Both the position numbers and the translations under genes were made by a program. From the NCBI RefSeq assembly GCF_001307195.1, contig NZ_CP012808.1, positions 434,001-498,000 of the forward strand: a DNA stretch of 64,000 nt, in the 5' to 3' direction. This DNA comes from Acinetobacter equi. Lineage in GTDB: Bacteria > Pseudomonadota > Gammaproteobacteria > Pseudomonadales > Moraxellaceae. The notes below the pieces were generated by a model. That model was given only the letters and a program-made list of their open reading frames with translations. It made no database searches and had not been told where the DNA came from. This document shows positions 10,301 through 18,995 of this stretch, in pieces. Every line of letters starts with the position of its first letter. Position 1 is the first letter of the stretch.

Positions 10301-10705
10301 GCAGCAGAGCAAGCATTAGTTCAAGCGAAACAAGCACACATTGAAGCAGAGAAAGTTCAAACTGAAGCGCCTCAAGCTGAAGTAGAAGCAGTCGCTGTTA
10401 AAGAAACATCAGCAACAAATGATGTTATCGTGCAAGAGACTAAAACAGAAGAAGTGACTGTAGAAGTTAAAGAAGAAGTTATTGAAATTTCTGAACCTAA
10501 AACTTCAACAGTTGCAACTAAAACTGAAGCTCAAAAAGAAGAAACAAATAATGTTTCTAGCGAGCCCATCCAAGCTGACTTAGTGATCGATAATGATCAA
10601 GAGTCAACTGCTGAATCAGCTGAAAAACCAGCAAAAGAAAAAGCAGTTCGACCTCGTCGTCCTCGTGGACGTCCACCGAAAAAAGTGGACACTGCAACTG
10701 AGTAA
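7349..10705 (+). CDS. rne: Ribonuclease E
   Basis: This 1118-residue endoribonuclease is the scaffold of the RNA degradosome. The N-terminal half is canonical: an S1 domain in the first 125 residues, magnesium-binding D300 ([12 protein letters not shown]) and D343 (VVIDFIDM), and the Zn-link CPRC at 401-404 that joins subunits. The C-terminal half is low-complexity and rich in Arg, Asn, Gln and His, then in Glu/Val/Ala, as expected for a disordered degradosome scaffold. Within it a short folded-looking island (about 875-925, [20 protein letters not shown]) is flanked by two copies of a basic motif NDPR-x-RRR at 851 and 973. The protein ends in an AT-hook-like [12 protein letters not shown]. 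An autoregulatory leader precedes it. Confidence 0.98.
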   Translation: MKRMLINATHAEEIRVALVTGQRLYDFDLENRTREQKKSNIYKGHVTRVEPSLEAVFVEYGAGRQGFLSMREIANSYYKADPRQTSNIRELITEGTELLVQVEKEERGNKGAALSTFISLAGRYLVLMPNNPKGGGISRQISGSVREELKETLASLNIPRGMSVIVRTAGIGRSQEELQLDLQHLLDLWTQIQSTANSGPSPMLVHQEAGVVTRAIRDYLRDDVSEILIDSEQAYNEAYNFVKAVMPRQLEKLKTYTLNEPLFAHFGIESQIQTAYEREVKLPSGGSIVIDQTEALVSIDINSAKSTRGHDVEETALNTNIEAAEEIARQLRLRDIGGLVVIDFIDMTKDRNQRMVEAKLREATQSDRARIQFGQLSRFGLMEMSRQRLRPSLEEATGYVCPRCHGTGMVRDLRSLSLSIMRKVEEIALRERHGEVQVQVPVEIAAFLLNEKRHSLVYLEQTSNVRVTVLPHPHLETPHYEISYNPEGFAPTSYERTEATRNSEKELGYESSEWHLDEEQTHQHTAQTNHDKGSKRQKSPQQNAPVTAQKAPTVAAPSTSPCAWLENLFVQKQAATIDQSRTANNAAAAIEQMVNGGAVSRGQFGQINQTQTIPNHTATQNNDANAYLAPSSVTQKPERDAAEKAEREEKRPAKKRNNNNKHKEQREQNNQHDQQQNIVHEEIVQVSRQDQRQEARENKRNSRRQHQHDQHQETQQNHEQNSVPRRDRNNQQRPNRPNRQRDPSVLNEPVVATEVTAEAKQEQSVKQPQVELINAPKSEMIPTALVVNVDQAKSEIVALNNNTHVVPQIAPTEAKVEAPVVAEKVQPQIEVVSKQDEQQNIVQQPVKRASNDPRQRRREQRNAQAQPRTPKIAPSQVPTLGQYTVGSLIRHIYGDDCAVLIEQFGLIPTFNRALQKFADQYSASVASAQQMPEEDKKPVTRDVEVTKAQLEAEPAPILDLTPPKPVSEKRVANDPRERRRLAKLAAEQALVQAKQAHIEAEKVQTEAPQAEVEAVAVKETSATNDVIVQETKTEEVTVEVKEEVIEISEPKTSTVATKTEAQKEETNNVSSEPIQADLVIDNDQESTAESAEKPAKEKAVRPRRPRGRPPKKVDTATE

Positions 10706-10732
10706 AATTTACTTTTTTGCAGGTGACACCCC

Positions 10733-10764
10733 AATCCAGTCATTTCGGTGACTGGATTTTTTTT
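10733..10764 (+). terminator. Rho-independent terminator of rne
   Basis: AATCCAGTCA and TGACTGGATT form a 10-bp perfect stem with a TTTCGG loop, followed by six or more T. It lies 28 nt after the rne stop. Confidence 0.9.
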
Positions 10765-10881
10765 AATGTATTTTTCAAATTAGGTTGATTGCACTAGATT
10801 TTAAAGATTAAAAGAAAGCATGTGCCTTCGAAAAATTTCATATTTAGCTAACTTGTATGAAAATACAAAAATGGGAATATT

Positions 10882-12723
10882 ATGAACCAAGTACCCAATA
10901 AGAACGTGATTAGTTTTGCTGATGTTATCGCAAAGCTACCGAAATTCATGCCTAAAGTTCCACATTTATTAAGTGGTTTAAAGCAAGCTTATTTACGTAC
11001 TTCTAATACACCAGCAGGCCTAGGCATTGCATTTGAAAAAGCTGTTCAGCGTCATCCTGAAGGATATGCTTTAAAATTTGAAGATCAAAAATTTACTTAT
11101 AAAGAATTGAATGAATGGGCAAATCAAATTTCCCACCACTATCTTTCTATCGGTGCAAAAAAGGGTGATGTGATTGCGGTGATGATTGAAAACCGCCCAG
11201 AACTCATTGCAACAGTCATTGGTTTAGCCAAAATTGGAGTAACATCGGCACTTGTTAATACATCACAAGTGGGGCAAGTACTTGCTCATAGTATTAACTT
11301 AGTTAAACCTATTGCGATTATTGTTGGCGATGAGTGCTTTCAAGCTGTTAATAATATTCGACAAGATTTACATATTCCTTCAAATCATTTTTATTGGTTC
11401 GCAGATCAAGAAACTCGGAAAGATGCTGGTGAAGCACCTAAAGGTTTTATTAATTTATCATCAATCATAGACCCCCTCCCTCAGTTCAATCCAGCAACAA
11501 CACATACAATTCAAGGTAAAACTGGATTATTTTATATTTATACATCTGGCACAACAGGTTTACCCAAAGCGGTTATTTTTACCAATAGCCGATGGACACT
11601 TGCTTATGGTACCTATGGTCATGTTTTAGACTTAGATCATGATGATGTTATGTACTGTACACTTCCTCTATACCATGCAACAGGTATTGTCGTGTGTTGG
11701 TGTGGGGTAATTGCAGGAAGTGCAACATTAGCTTTACGTCGTAAATATTCAACATCTTCATTTTGGAAAGATGTTCAAAAATTTGATGCTTCAGCGATTG
11801 GCTATGTAGGAGAACTTTGTCGATACCTTATGGATGCACCATCATCACCTTTAGAAAAAGGTCATCGTGTAACCAAAATGATCGGTAATGGAATGCGCCC
11901 CAATATTTGGGATAAATTCAAAGAACGTTTTGGGATTGAAGAAATTTTAGAACTTTACGCATCTAGTGAAGGAAATGTCGGTTTTAGTAATGTTTTTAAC
12001 TTTGACAATACCGTTGGTTTTTCCCCTACACCATATGCAGTCATTGAATTTGATAAAGAAAAAAATGAACCAGTGTTAGATGACAAAGGCTGGTGTAAAA
12101 AAGTTAAGAAAGGAGACGTTGGCTTACTTATAGGAAAAATTACCCGTCGATCACCTTTTGATGGTTATACAGATCCTGAAAAAAACAAAGCCGTTATTAT
12201 GCAAAACGTTTTTAAAAAAGGAGATGCTTACTTTAATACGGGTGATTTAGTCCGAGATATTGGCTTTAGACACGCTCAATTTGTCGACCGTTTAGGTGAT
12301 ACATTCCGCTGGAAAGGTGAAAATGTATCAACAACACAAGTTGAAAATATTGTCAGCGAATATCCAAAAGTTGCAGATGCTGTTGTATATGGTGTAGAAA
12401 TTCCACATACAAATGGTCGAGCAGGCATGGCAGCCATTACACTTTTAGATGGTGAACAACTTGCAGAAGTTGATTATTCAGCAATGTATGAGGAATTTAA
12501 AAATGCATTACCTGCTTATGCAATTCCTATTTTTATTCGCATTCAAAAGAAAGTTGAAATAACTGGTACATTTAAGCACCAAAAAAATAAATTAAAAGCA
12601 CAAGCGTTTAATTTAAAAGAAACAGATGAACAAATTTTAGTTCTTCTTCCTGGTGAAAAAGCGTACTGCCCTCTTAATTTAGAAATTTATAATAATATTC
12701 AAAGTTATAAATATCGATTCTAA
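10882..12723 (+). CDS. Long-chain acyl-CoA synthetase, FATP/very-long-chain type
   Basis: This 613-residue ANL-superfamily adenylating enzyme activates fatty acids with ATP and CoA. YIYTSGTTGLPKAVIFT (about residue 215) is the P-loop-like AMP-binding signature. LYASSEGNVGF and YFNTGDLVRDIGFRHAQFVDRLGDTFRWKGENVSTTQVE are the adenylate-contact and hinge motifs of the FATP (SLC27-like) branch, in which VSTTQVE replaces the ISP found in ordinary FadD. A short basic N-terminal region precedes the domain. It is monocistronic, between the rne terminator and the tRNA array. Chain length and physiological role are not readable from sequence. Confidence 0.88.
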   Translation: MNQVPNKNVISFADVIAKLPKFMPKVPHLLSGLKQAYLRTSNTPAGLGIAFEKAVQRHPEGYALKFEDQKFTYKELNEWANQISHHYLSIGAKKGDVIAVMIENRPELIATVIGLAKIGVTSALVNTSQVGQVLAHSINLVKPIAIIVGDECFQAVNNIRQDLHIPSNHFYWFADQETRKDAGEAPKGFINLSSIIDPLPQFNPATTHTIQGKTGLFYIYTSGTTGLPKAVIFTNSRWTLAYGTYGHVLDLDHDDVMYCTLPLYHATGIVVCWCGVIAGSATLALRRKYSTSSFWKDVQKFDASAIGYVGELCRYLMDAPSSPLEKGHRVTKMIGNGMRPNIWDKFKERFGIEEILELYASSEGNVGFSNVFNFDNTVGFSPTPYAVIEFDKEKNEPVLDDKGWCKKVKKGDVGLLIGKITRRSPFDGYTDPEKNKAVIMQNVFKKGDAYFNTGDLVRDIGFRHAQFVDRLGDTFRWKGENVSTTQVENIVSEYPKVADAVVYGVEIPHTNGRAGMAAITLLDGEQLAEVDYSAMYEEFKNALPAYAIPIFIRIQKKVEITGTFKHQKNKLKAQAFNLKETDEQILVLLPGEKAYCPLNLEIYNNIQSYKYRF

Positions 12724-12730
12724 ATGATTA

Positions 12731-12795
12731 AAGTTGCCTATTTTTTGTTTATATAGCATCAAATTGATTTAATTATAATCAAACATAGGCAACTT
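12731..12795 (+). terminator. Inverted repeat after the acyl-CoA synthetase gene
   Basis: AAGTTGCCTAT (12731-12741) is repeated inverted as ATAGGCAACTT (12785-12795) with a 43-nt AT-rich loop and a T-rich tail. It could terminate the upstream gene. The long loop makes it weaker than the other terminators here. Confidence 0.45.
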
Positions 12796-12808
12796 CTTTA
12801 ATTTTTAC

Positions 12809-12836
12809 TTGCGCTCAGCCTATAACTTGCTACAAT
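12809..12836 (+). promoter_or_regulatory. Promoter of the tRNA-Lys array
   Basis: TTGCGC (12809-12814) and TACAAT (12831-12836) are separated by 16 nt, and the first tRNA begins 18 nt after the -10 box. Confidence 0.55.
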
Positions 12837-12854
12837 ACGCTCCATCAAATGAAT

Positions 12855-12930
12855 GGGTCGTTAGCTCAGTTGGTAGAGCAGCGGACTTTTAATCCGTTGG
12901 TCCCGCGTTCGAGTCGCGGACGACCCACCA
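12855..12930 (+). tRNA. tRNA-Lys (TTT), copy 1
   Basis: This is a 76-nt cloverleaf with encoded CCA. The acceptor stem is GGGTCGT/ACGACCC, and the anticodon loop CTTTTAA gives anticodon TTT. The D-arm (AGCTCAGTTGGTAGAGC) and T-loop (GTTCGAGTC) are standard. It is the first of three identical copies. Confidence 0.97.
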
Positions 12931-12950
12931 CTTATTTGATCATCATTGAT

Positions 12951-13026
12951 GGGTCGTTAGCTCAGTTGGTAGAGCAGCGGACTTTTAATCCGTTGGTCCC
13001 GCGTTCGAGTCGCGGACGACCCACCA
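12951..13026 (+). tRNA. tRNA-Lys (TTT), copy 2
   Basis: It is identical over all 76 nt to the copy at 12855, with encoded CCA. It lies 20 nt further on, probably in the same precursor transcript. Confidence 0.97.
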
Positions 13027-13073
13027 TCTATTATCCTAATGGATAACGCAAAATACCAAATCTTGCGTTGTAA

Positions 13074-13091
13074 AAATGATAATTATCATTT
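13074..13091. promoter_or_regulatory. Fur-box-like palindrome in the tRNA spacer
   Basis: AAATGATAATTATCATTT is a perfect 18-bp palindrome containing GATAAT and its mirror ATTATC, the hexamers of Fur sites. It sits between tRNA-Lys copies 2 and 3, where no iron-related gene starts. It may instead be a chance AT-rich palindrome or a processing hairpin. Confidence 0.35.
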
Positions 13092-13101
13092 CTACTACTC
13101 A

Positions 13102-13177
13102 GGGTCGTTAGCTCAGTTGGTAGAGCAGCGGACTTTTAATCCGTTGGTCCCGCGTTCGAGTCGCGGACGACCCACCA
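13102..13177 (+). tRNA. tRNA-Lys (TTT), copy 3
   Basis: This is a third identical 76-nt copy with anticodon TTT and encoded CCA. A 75-nt spacer with two small palindromes separates it from copy 2. Confidence 0.97.
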
Positions 13178-13311
13178 TTCTTTCTTAGGGCTTCTTTCTT
13201 CCTTCATGTGAAGAACACGAAACCTGCACTATTCCGACCAAGACAAATAAACCTATTCAGGTTTAGATTAGCCATTCTCGAAATTTTGCTATATCGATGT
13301 TGTGAAAACTC

Positions 13312-13338
13312 AATACTTTACTATCTCTTTAAAGTATT
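13312..13338 (+). terminator. Weak AT-rich hairpin between tRNA copies 3 and 4
   Basis: AATACTTTA and TAAAGTATT can pair across a CTATCTCT loop, and the sequence then runs into ATTTTT. It is a possible weak terminator or processing site; the low GC makes this uncertain. Confidence 0.3.
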
Positions 13339-13380
13339 ATTTTTGCACTCGGGTGAACTTGTTTCACTAATCCTTGCTCA

Positions 13381-13456
13381 GGGTTGTTAGCTCAGTTGGT
13401 AGAGCAGTAGACTCTTAATCTATTGGTCGTGGGTTCGAACCCCACACAACCCACCA
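13381..13456 (+). tRNA. tRNA-Lys (CTT)
   Basis: This is a 76-nt tRNA with acceptor stem GGGTTGT/ACAACCC, anticodon loop CTCTTAA (anticodon CTT) and encoded CCA. The D-arm is identical to that of the three TTT copies, while the anticodon stem and T-arm differ. It reads AAG directly. It lies 203 nt after copy 3 and may be the end of the same transcript. Confidence 0.95.
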
Positions 13457-13464
13457 TCTATGTT

Positions 13465-14088
13465 TTATATTTTCTTTTCTTTAATTAACACATAATCACG
13501 TGCTGGTTCAGGATTACCACGATCAAAAAACTCTCGATTTTGGGGTGTGGAATACTTTACTTTATGAGAATCCATAATCAGCTTATTTGACTGATCAGCT
13601 TTAAAAAAGAATGTCACACCACTACTTCTTTCCAAAACAATTTCATTCTCTTCTGGATCGAAATACCATAAATCACGAGCGTATTGTAAATTAGGACTAT
13701 AACTAATCTGCCCCAAATGAATAATAGAACTATGTGCTGTACCATCTGGTAATAAGTTTAGAATGACATTAGCCTGGCCACCATCACAATTAATAATTTT
13801 GTCCATACAGTCAATATTAGTCTTATAACGCCCAACAAATGGAAGCGCCTCATCTGTTACATTAACTTCCATTAATTTATCATTAGTGTTGATTGCATGA
13901 CTCATTTGACTCACAGCATCTCTTAATTTAGTAGCGGGAAATACATCCCCATCCCCTTCACGAGATACAATAGCATCATTGTAAGTTGTTGATACAGGCT
14001 CTTCTAAAGGCGATTTACTATCACAGGCGATCAACCCTAAGCAACAACAAATAACAAAGTATGATTTATATAAAACATGATTTGGCAC
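13465..14088 (-). CDS. Lipoprotein of unknown function
   Basis: The product is 207 residues with a short signal peptide ending in the lipobox L-I-A-C at about residue 22, so it should be a lipid-anchored envelope protein. The start is a GTG with AGGA 8 nt upstream. The middle part (FVGRYKTNIDCMDKI, then INCDGGQANVILNLLPDGTA) looks distantly like NlpE-type domains, with an opening G-x-Y strand, a cysteine pair and an L-x-x-D-G-T turn. I do not claim NlpE function. It is convergent with the tRNA array and has no partner gene. Confidence 0.7.
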   Translation of the reverse strand: MPNHVLYKSYFVICCCLGLIACDSKSPLEEPVSTTYNDAIVSREGDGDVFPATKLRDAVSQMSHAINTNDKLMEVNVTDEALPFVGRYKTNIDCMDKIINCDGGQANVILNLLPDGTAHSSIIHLGQISYSPNLQYARDLWYFDPEENEIVLERSSGVTFFFKADQSNKLIMDSHKVKYSTPQNREFFDRGNPEPARDYVLIKEKKI

Positions 14089-14350
14089 TTAATTTATCCT
14101 ACATATAAATATACTTACTGCTTTCTAGATTCTAAATTTGAATACTCTATACGTAAATTAATATTTTAAGATTTCAAAAACATACTAAAAATAAAACAAA
14201 CATTATTATGTAAGATATTGGTCTTAACGAATAATATTTTTACATATCGTTACTTATTCAAGTATAAAGAGTCTTTATTTTTTATATTTGGATACCATTT
14301 ATAATCTATAAATGAATTTCCATTTATGCCAAAGCAAATAGGAAAAAATT

Positions 14351-14608
14351 ATGAGCAATGCAGGTTTATACCGTTCGAATAACTCCAAACTTATTGCTGG
14401 AGTCATGGGAGGTATTGCTGAACGATTTGGTTGGAATGCTAATTTGCTACGTATAATTTTTATATTAATTTCTGTATGTAGTGCTGGATTTCCTGGAATT
14501 TTAATTTATTTAATTCTTTGGCTTATTATTCCAAAACAGAGCGTTTCTGCACTTCAAGAAATTAATTCTCCATCAACTAAAATAATTAACCCAACATCAC
14601 ACAAATAG
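14351..14608 (+). CDS. PspC-domain membrane protein
   Basis: This 85-residue protein starts after a good AGGA site. LYRSNNSKLIAGVMGGIAERFGWNANLLRIIFIL is the PspC domain: a basic strand, the G-V-x-G-G-I-A core and a long hydrophobic helix ending in LWLIIPK. In E. coli PspC senses envelope stress with PspB. Here it stands alone without pspA, pspB or pspF, as is common for isolated PspC-domain proteins, so a phage-shock role is only inferred. The tail is short and polar. Confidence 0.85.
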   Translation: MSNAGLYRSNNSKLIAGVMGGIAERFGWNANLLRIIFILISVCSAGFPGILIYLILWLIIPKQSVSALQEINSPSTKIINPTSHK

Positions 14609-15301
14609 AGATAAGAATCCAATGGCTAATTGTTCTAGTATTTCATCCCATACTATAGCTTTTTAGAAGCAATCATTCTCTCAACAAATTTAAAATTTAA
14701 TACATCCCCCATACTTGAAATGCTTTTAATGCAAAAAACAATAATTAAGTGAAACAAATTGTAAAATATTTCAATATAAAACCATAATTTTAGTTCTTTC
14801 ATAAGATGAACTATAAATTTTGGTCTCAATATTCTATATACACACTAAGCTTAGTACACTAGCTATAGCATTTAAAATAGCACTAAATTAAAACTTTTTA
14901 ACATATAAATCAATTGAATAGAAATCAACATTAAAAATAATACAATAAAACTGAGCCACATCTTATTTTTATAGCGTTTCAACATTACTTACCTTTAACC
15001 ATATATTTAAGATATACTAATAATATGTGAACTATTATGCAATTATATTTAAATATTTGACAATTTTATCATTTTTTAAGATCATTAATTTTCTAAATTT
15101 TCCTTAGTAACTTTGCTCAATACGTTAATAAATTTATATGCTTAAAATACATTTCTCTCTATCATTATCTAGTGATTAAGCTAATTGGTCATTAGGAATT
15201 AATTAACTTTATCGATCACTTTTACATAAAAACTATTAGCAATTATTTTTAAATATTTTCAATAATTTAATTAAAATTACTTTATTGAAGTGAAATCTCC
15301 C
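14609..15301. other. Gene-poor AT-rich stretch with one candidate small ORF
   Basis: Nearly 700 bases lie between two small membrane-protein genes. Apart from the minus-strand 37-codon ORF listed separately, I see no gene, repeat or strong terminator. Confidence 0.45.
14872..14985 (-). CDS. Candidate 37-residue single-pass membrane peptide
   Basis: An ATG at 14985 follows AAAGGTAAGTA, a strong ribosome-binding site at good spacing. The peptide has a basic start (MLKRYKNKMW), a hydrophobic helix (LSFIVLFLMLISIQLIYML) and a short tail ending SFNLVLF. A positive N terminus followed by one helix is typical of small inner-membrane proteins. Nothing identifies a function, and in such AT-rich DNA a chance ORF is possible. 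Confidence 0.4.
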   Translation of the reverse strand: MLKRYKNKMWLSFIVLFLMLISIQLIYMLKSFNLVLF

Positions 15302-15772
15302 ATGAATAGCAAGATAATCATCAACATAAAGTCATTTTTCTTCACACCTTTAAAACACTCAAATCGCAATATTATTTATGCCTTAATTTTTGCTCCCATT
15401 GGCACCCTTTTTCATTCTTGCTGCATTGTTAATTCTAAAATTTCGAATATTTCAGCTTTCTTTTATAATTTAGCATTTTTTGAGCTTATTATTTATTCTG
15501 TATATTTTATTTTACTCTTCCCTCTTCTTTTCATTTTTCAGATAATACTTAAACATCTAAAAATTTATTGTATTTTTACAAGTGCTATAAGTTATATATT
15601 AGTGACTCTATTAGCGGCTGCATTCTTTACTACAAATCATGATTTTTCACAAAAATTTTTATTAATTTTATCATTCACCATACCTACCTTCTTTTTTTAT
15701 GCATTATTTTCATTTTATATTCACACCAAAAATACTCATCCACACCTACTAAGCACTGATCCTGCTTCATAA
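15302..15772 (+). CDS. Small polytopic membrane protein, unknown function
   Basis: With the ATG at 15302 the protein has 156 residues; a GTG four codons earlier is an alternative. Four hydrophobic segments are visible, roughly NIIYALIFAPIGTLFHSC, NLAFFELIIYSVYFILLF, an I/L-rich segment near the centre (ISYILVTLLAAAFFT) and LLILSFTIPTFFFYALF. Composition is very rich in Phe and Ile with low-GC codons, unlike the flanking glyQ. I do not recognise the family. Confidence 0.55.
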   Translation: MNSKIIINIKSFFFTPLKHSNRNIIYALIFAPIGTLFHSCCIVNSKISNISAFFYNLAFFELIIYSVYFILLFPLLFIFQIILKHLKIYCIFTSAISYILVTLLAAAFFTTNHDFSQKFLLILSFTIPTFFFYALFSFYIHTKNTHPHLLSTDPAS

Positions 15773-15815
15773 AAAAAAATTCTCAAAATTAAAACATGAA
15801 AATAGCGGAGAGGCT

Positions 15816-15844
15816 TTGCCACTTACATTGAAACTCCTTATAAT
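15816..15844 (+). promoter_or_regulatory. Promoter of glyQS
   Basis: TTGCCA (15816-15821) and a perfect TATAAT (15839-15844) are separated by 17 nt, about 30 nt before the glyQ start. Confidence 0.65.
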
Positions 15845-15874
15845 TGTGTACAATTTTTCTCTAATTTTAAGTGG

Positions 15875-16858
15875 ATGACCATGAGTCGCGCCATATCGCA
15901 TATTGATACTTTCCAAGGCTTAATTCTTGCCTTACAAAACTACTGGGCGGAGCAAGGCTGCGTCGTTCTCCAACCTTACGATATGGAAATGGGTGCTGGT
16001 ACATTCCACACAGCAACTTTCCTTCGTGCACTAGGTCCAGAGACTTGGAATGCAGCATACGTTCAACCATCACGTCGTCCTAAAGATGGTCGTTATGGTG
16101 AAAACCCTAACCGCTTACAACACTACTATCAATTCCAAGTAGTACTTAAGCCAAACCCAGATAACATCCAACAGCTTTATTTAGACTCTTTAAAAGCAAT
16201 TGGTATTGACCCACTTGTACATGACATTCGTTTTGTAGAAGACAACTGGGAATCTCCAACACTTGGTGCATGGGGCTTAGGTTGGGAAGTTTGGCTAAAT
16301 GGCATGGAAGTAACACAATTCACTTACTTCCAGCAAGTCGGTGGTGTTGAATGCTACCCAGTAACAGGCGAAATTACTTACGGTCTTGAACGTTTAGCAA
16401 TGTATTTACAAGGTGTAGATTCTGTTTATGATCTTGTTTGGACCAAAGGTCAATTCGGTACTGTTACTTATGGTGATGTGTTCCATCAAAATGAAGTTGA
16501 ACAATCAACATATAACTTCGAATATGCAAACGTTGAAAAAATGTTTGAACTTTTCGACTTCTACGAAGTAGAAGCAAATCGTTTAATCGAAGCAAAATTA
16601 CCATTACCTGCTTATGAGCAAGTAATCAAAGCATCTCATTGCTTTAACTTACTTGATGCTCGTGGTGCAATTTCTGTAACTGAACGTCAACGTTATATTT
16701 TACGCGTACGTACATTAGCGCGTGCAATTGCAACAAGTTATGTACAGGCTCGTGCAGAATTAGGTTTCCCAATGGCAGAACCTCATCTACGTGATGAAGT
16801 ACTTGCTCAGTTAAAGGCGCAAGTTGAAGCAGAAGCGAAAGCGGCGGAGAACAAATAA
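15875..16858 (+). CDS. glyQ: Glycine-tRNA ligase alpha subunit
   Basis: The product is up to 327 residues ([16 protein letters not shown]); starting at the second ATG (15881) gives 325 and is equally plausible. It is the class II catalytic subunit of the bacterial alpha2-beta2 glycyl-tRNA synthetase, which forms glycyl-adenylate. [26 protein letters not shown] and QYYRFQ-type motif [13 protein letters not shown] are diagnostic. The stop codon overlaps the glyS start by one base, giving translational coupling. Confidence 0.97.
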   Translation: MTMSRAISHIDTFQGLILALQNYWAEQGCVVLQPYDMEMGAGTFHTATFLRALGPETWNAAYVQPSRRPKDGRYGENPNRLQHYYQFQVVLKPNPDNIQQLYLDSLKAIGIDPLVHDIRFVEDNWESPTLGAWGLGWEVWLNGMEVTQFTYFQQVGGVECYPVTGEITYGLERLAMYLQGVDSVYDLVWTKGQFGTVTYGDVFHQNEVEQSTYNFEYANVEKMFELFDFYEVEANRLIEAKLPLPAYEQVIKASHCFNLLDARGAISVTERQRYILRVRTLARAIATSYVQARAELGFPMAEPHLRDEVLAQLKAQVEAEAKAAENK

Positions 16859-18927
16859 TGTCTAAACATACTGTTTTATTTGAACTTGGCTGTGAAGAAC
16901 TTCCACCTAAAAGCCTTAAAAAATTACGTGATGCACTACAAGCTGAAACAGTTAAAGGCTTAAAAGGTGCAAATCTTGCTTTTGATGCTATTGAAGCTTA
17001 TGCAGCACCACGTCGTTTAGCACTTAAAATTGTAAATGTTGATGGTGCACAAGCAGACACTCAAAAACGTTTTGATGGTCCTGCAAAACAGGCTGCATTT
17101 GATAGCGAAGGCAATCCAACTAAAGCTTTAGAAGGCTTTATGCGTGGTCAAGGTATTACTGTAGATCAAGTATCAACATTCCAAGCGGGTAAAGTTGAAA
17201 AAGTTTGCTACTTAAAAGATGTGAAAGGTCAAAGCTTAGATGCTCTACTTCCACAAATTTTACAAAATGCTTTAGATAACTTACCTATTGCAAAACGCAT
17301 GCGTTCTGCGGCAAGCCGTACTGAATTTGTACGTCCTGTTAAATGGGTTGTATTGTTAAAAGATGATCAAATTATTGATGCAACGATTCAAGATCATAAA
17401 GCAGGTAATGTGACTTATGGTCACCGTTTCCATGCACCTGAAGCAATTACACTTACAAATGCAGATGACTACTTACCAAAATTAAAAGCAGCTCATGTTG
17501 TTGCTTCATTTGAAGAACGTCAAGCGATCATCGACCAACAAGTAAAAGCATTGGCTGATGAAGTAAATGCCATTGCAATTGTACCAAGTGATTTACGTGA
17601 CGAAGTAACAGCACTCGTTGAGTGGCCAGTTGCGCTTCGTGCAAGCTTTGAAGAACGCTTCCTTGCAGTTCCACAAGAAGCATTAATCACAACAATGCAA
17701 GACAACCAAAAATATTTCTGTTTGGTGAATGCAGACAATAAACTTCAACCTTACTTTATTACTGTTTCAAATATTGAATCTAAAGACCCAATTCAAATTA
17801 TTGAAGGTAACGAAAAAGTTGTTCGTCCACGTTTGTCAGATGCAGAATTCTTCTTCCTGCAAGACCAAAAGCAACCGCTTGCATCTCGTAAAGAAAAACT
17901 TGCAAACATGGTTTTCCAAGCAGAATTAGGTACGCTTTGGAACAAATCTGAACGTATTGCTAAACTTGCGGTAGCATTATCAGCAATTACAGATGCTAAA
18001 GCGGAAGATGCTGAAAAAGCAGCTCTTCTTGCAAAATGTGACTTAACTTCTGAATTAGTTGGTGAATTCCCAGAACTTCAAGGTATTGCAGGTACTTACT
18101 ACGCACGTCTTGAAGGTGAAAATGATGAAGTTGCTGAGTCTTTAGGTGAACAATACTTACCTAAATTCGCAGGTGACGTTTTACCTAAAACAAAAACAGG
18201 TACAACCATTGCACTTGCGGATCGTCTAGATACTCTCACAGGTATTTTCGGTATCGGTCAAGCACCTACAGGCTCTAAAGACCCATTTGCATTACGTCGT
18301 TCTGCAATTGGTATTTTACGCCTTGTGACTGAAAATGATCTTGATGTGTCAATTGAAGACCTCATCAAGTTAGCACTCGCTGCCTATGGCGATGTATTGA
18401 AAGATCACGACAAGACTTTAGCAGATGCTGTTGCATTCCTTGAAGGTCGTTACCGTGCGAAATACGAAGACCAAGGCGTTGCTGTTGATGTGATTCAAGC
18501 CGTTCAAGCGTTGTCACCAAAATCTCCACTTGATTTTGACAAACGTGTAAATGCAGTAAACTACTTCCGCGATTTACCTGAAGCTGCTGCACTTGCTGCT
18601 GCAAATAAGCGTGTTGCGAACATTCTTGCAAAAGAAGCTGCACCGACAGGTTCAGTAGTTGAAGCGAACTTGGTTGAAGATGCTGAAAAAGCATTATTTG
18701 CTGAACTAGCGAAAATCACACCTGTAGTTGAACCGTTATTTGCTGCGAAAGACTATACTGCTGCACTTTCTGCTTTAGCTGCACTTCGTGCGCCAGTGGA
18801 TGCCTTCTTTGATGGTGTGATGGTAATGGCTGATGATTCTGAACTAAAAGCAAATCGTTTACGCCTACTTGCTCAATTACGTGACTTATTCACAAAAGTT
18901 GCCGATATTTCAGTGTTACAGCACTAA
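16858..18927 (+). CDS. glyS: Glycine-tRNA ligase beta subunit
   Basis: This 689-residue beta subunit binds tRNA-Gly. It begins [20 protein letters not shown], the conserved start. The central part contains [13 protein letters not shown] and the HD-like region with [27 protein letters not shown]. The C terminus is the anticodon-binding domain. Length is normal. It is translationally coupled to glyQ and ended by a strong terminator. Confidence 0.98.
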   Translation: MSKHTVLFELGCEELPPKSLKKLRDALQAETVKGLKGANLAFDAIEAYAAPRRLALKIVNVDGAQADTQKRFDGPAKQAAFDSEGNPTKALEGFMRGQGITVDQVSTFQAGKVEKVCYLKDVKGQSLDALLPQILQNALDNLPIAKRMRSAASRTEFVRPVKWVVLLKDDQIIDATIQDHKAGNVTYGHRFHAPEAITLTNADDYLPKLKAAHVVASFEERQAIIDQQVKALADEVNAIAIVPSDLRDEVTALVEWPVALRASFEERFLAVPQEALITTMQDNQKYFCLVNADNKLQPYFITVSNIESKDPIQIIEGNEKVVRPRLSDAEFFFLQDQKQPLASRKEKLANMVFQAELGTLWNKSERIAKLAVALSAITDAKAEDAEKAALLAKCDLTSELVGEFPELQGIAGTYYARLEGENDEVAESLGEQYLPKFAGDVLPKTKTGTTIALADRLDTLTGIFGIGQAPTGSKDPFALRRSAIGILRLVTENDLDVSIEDLIKLALAAYGDVLKDHDKTLADAVAFLEGRYRAKYEDQGVAVDVIQAVQALSPKSPLDFDKRVNAVNYFRDLPEAAALAAANKRVANILAKEAAPTGSVVEANLVEDAEKALFAELAKITPVVEPLFAAKDYTAALSALAALRAPVDAFFDGVMVMADDSELKANRLRLLAQLRDLFTKVADISVLQH

Positions 18928-18939
18928 GATATAGTAAAT

Positions 18940-18968
18940 AAAAAACCCGCTTTAAGGCGGGTTTTTTA
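18940..18968 (+). terminator. Terminator of glyQS
   Basis: AAAACCCGC, a TTTAAG loop and GCGGGTTTTTT make a GC-rich stem with flanking A and T runs, suitable for both directions. The autotransporter gene converges from the other side. Confidence 0.92.
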
Positions 18969-18995
18969 TTAGAGCATTTTATATGAATTTCTACT

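Noticed and set aside
12849..13046. A 65-codon open frame with a repeated SLAQLVEQRTFNPLVPRSSR
   Set aside because: It is the translation of two tandem tRNA-Lys genes, a well-known false ORF.
12951..13177. CRISPR-like direct repeats
   Set aside because: The repeats are complete tRNA genes with irregular spacers. No CRISPR array or cas gene is present in the window.
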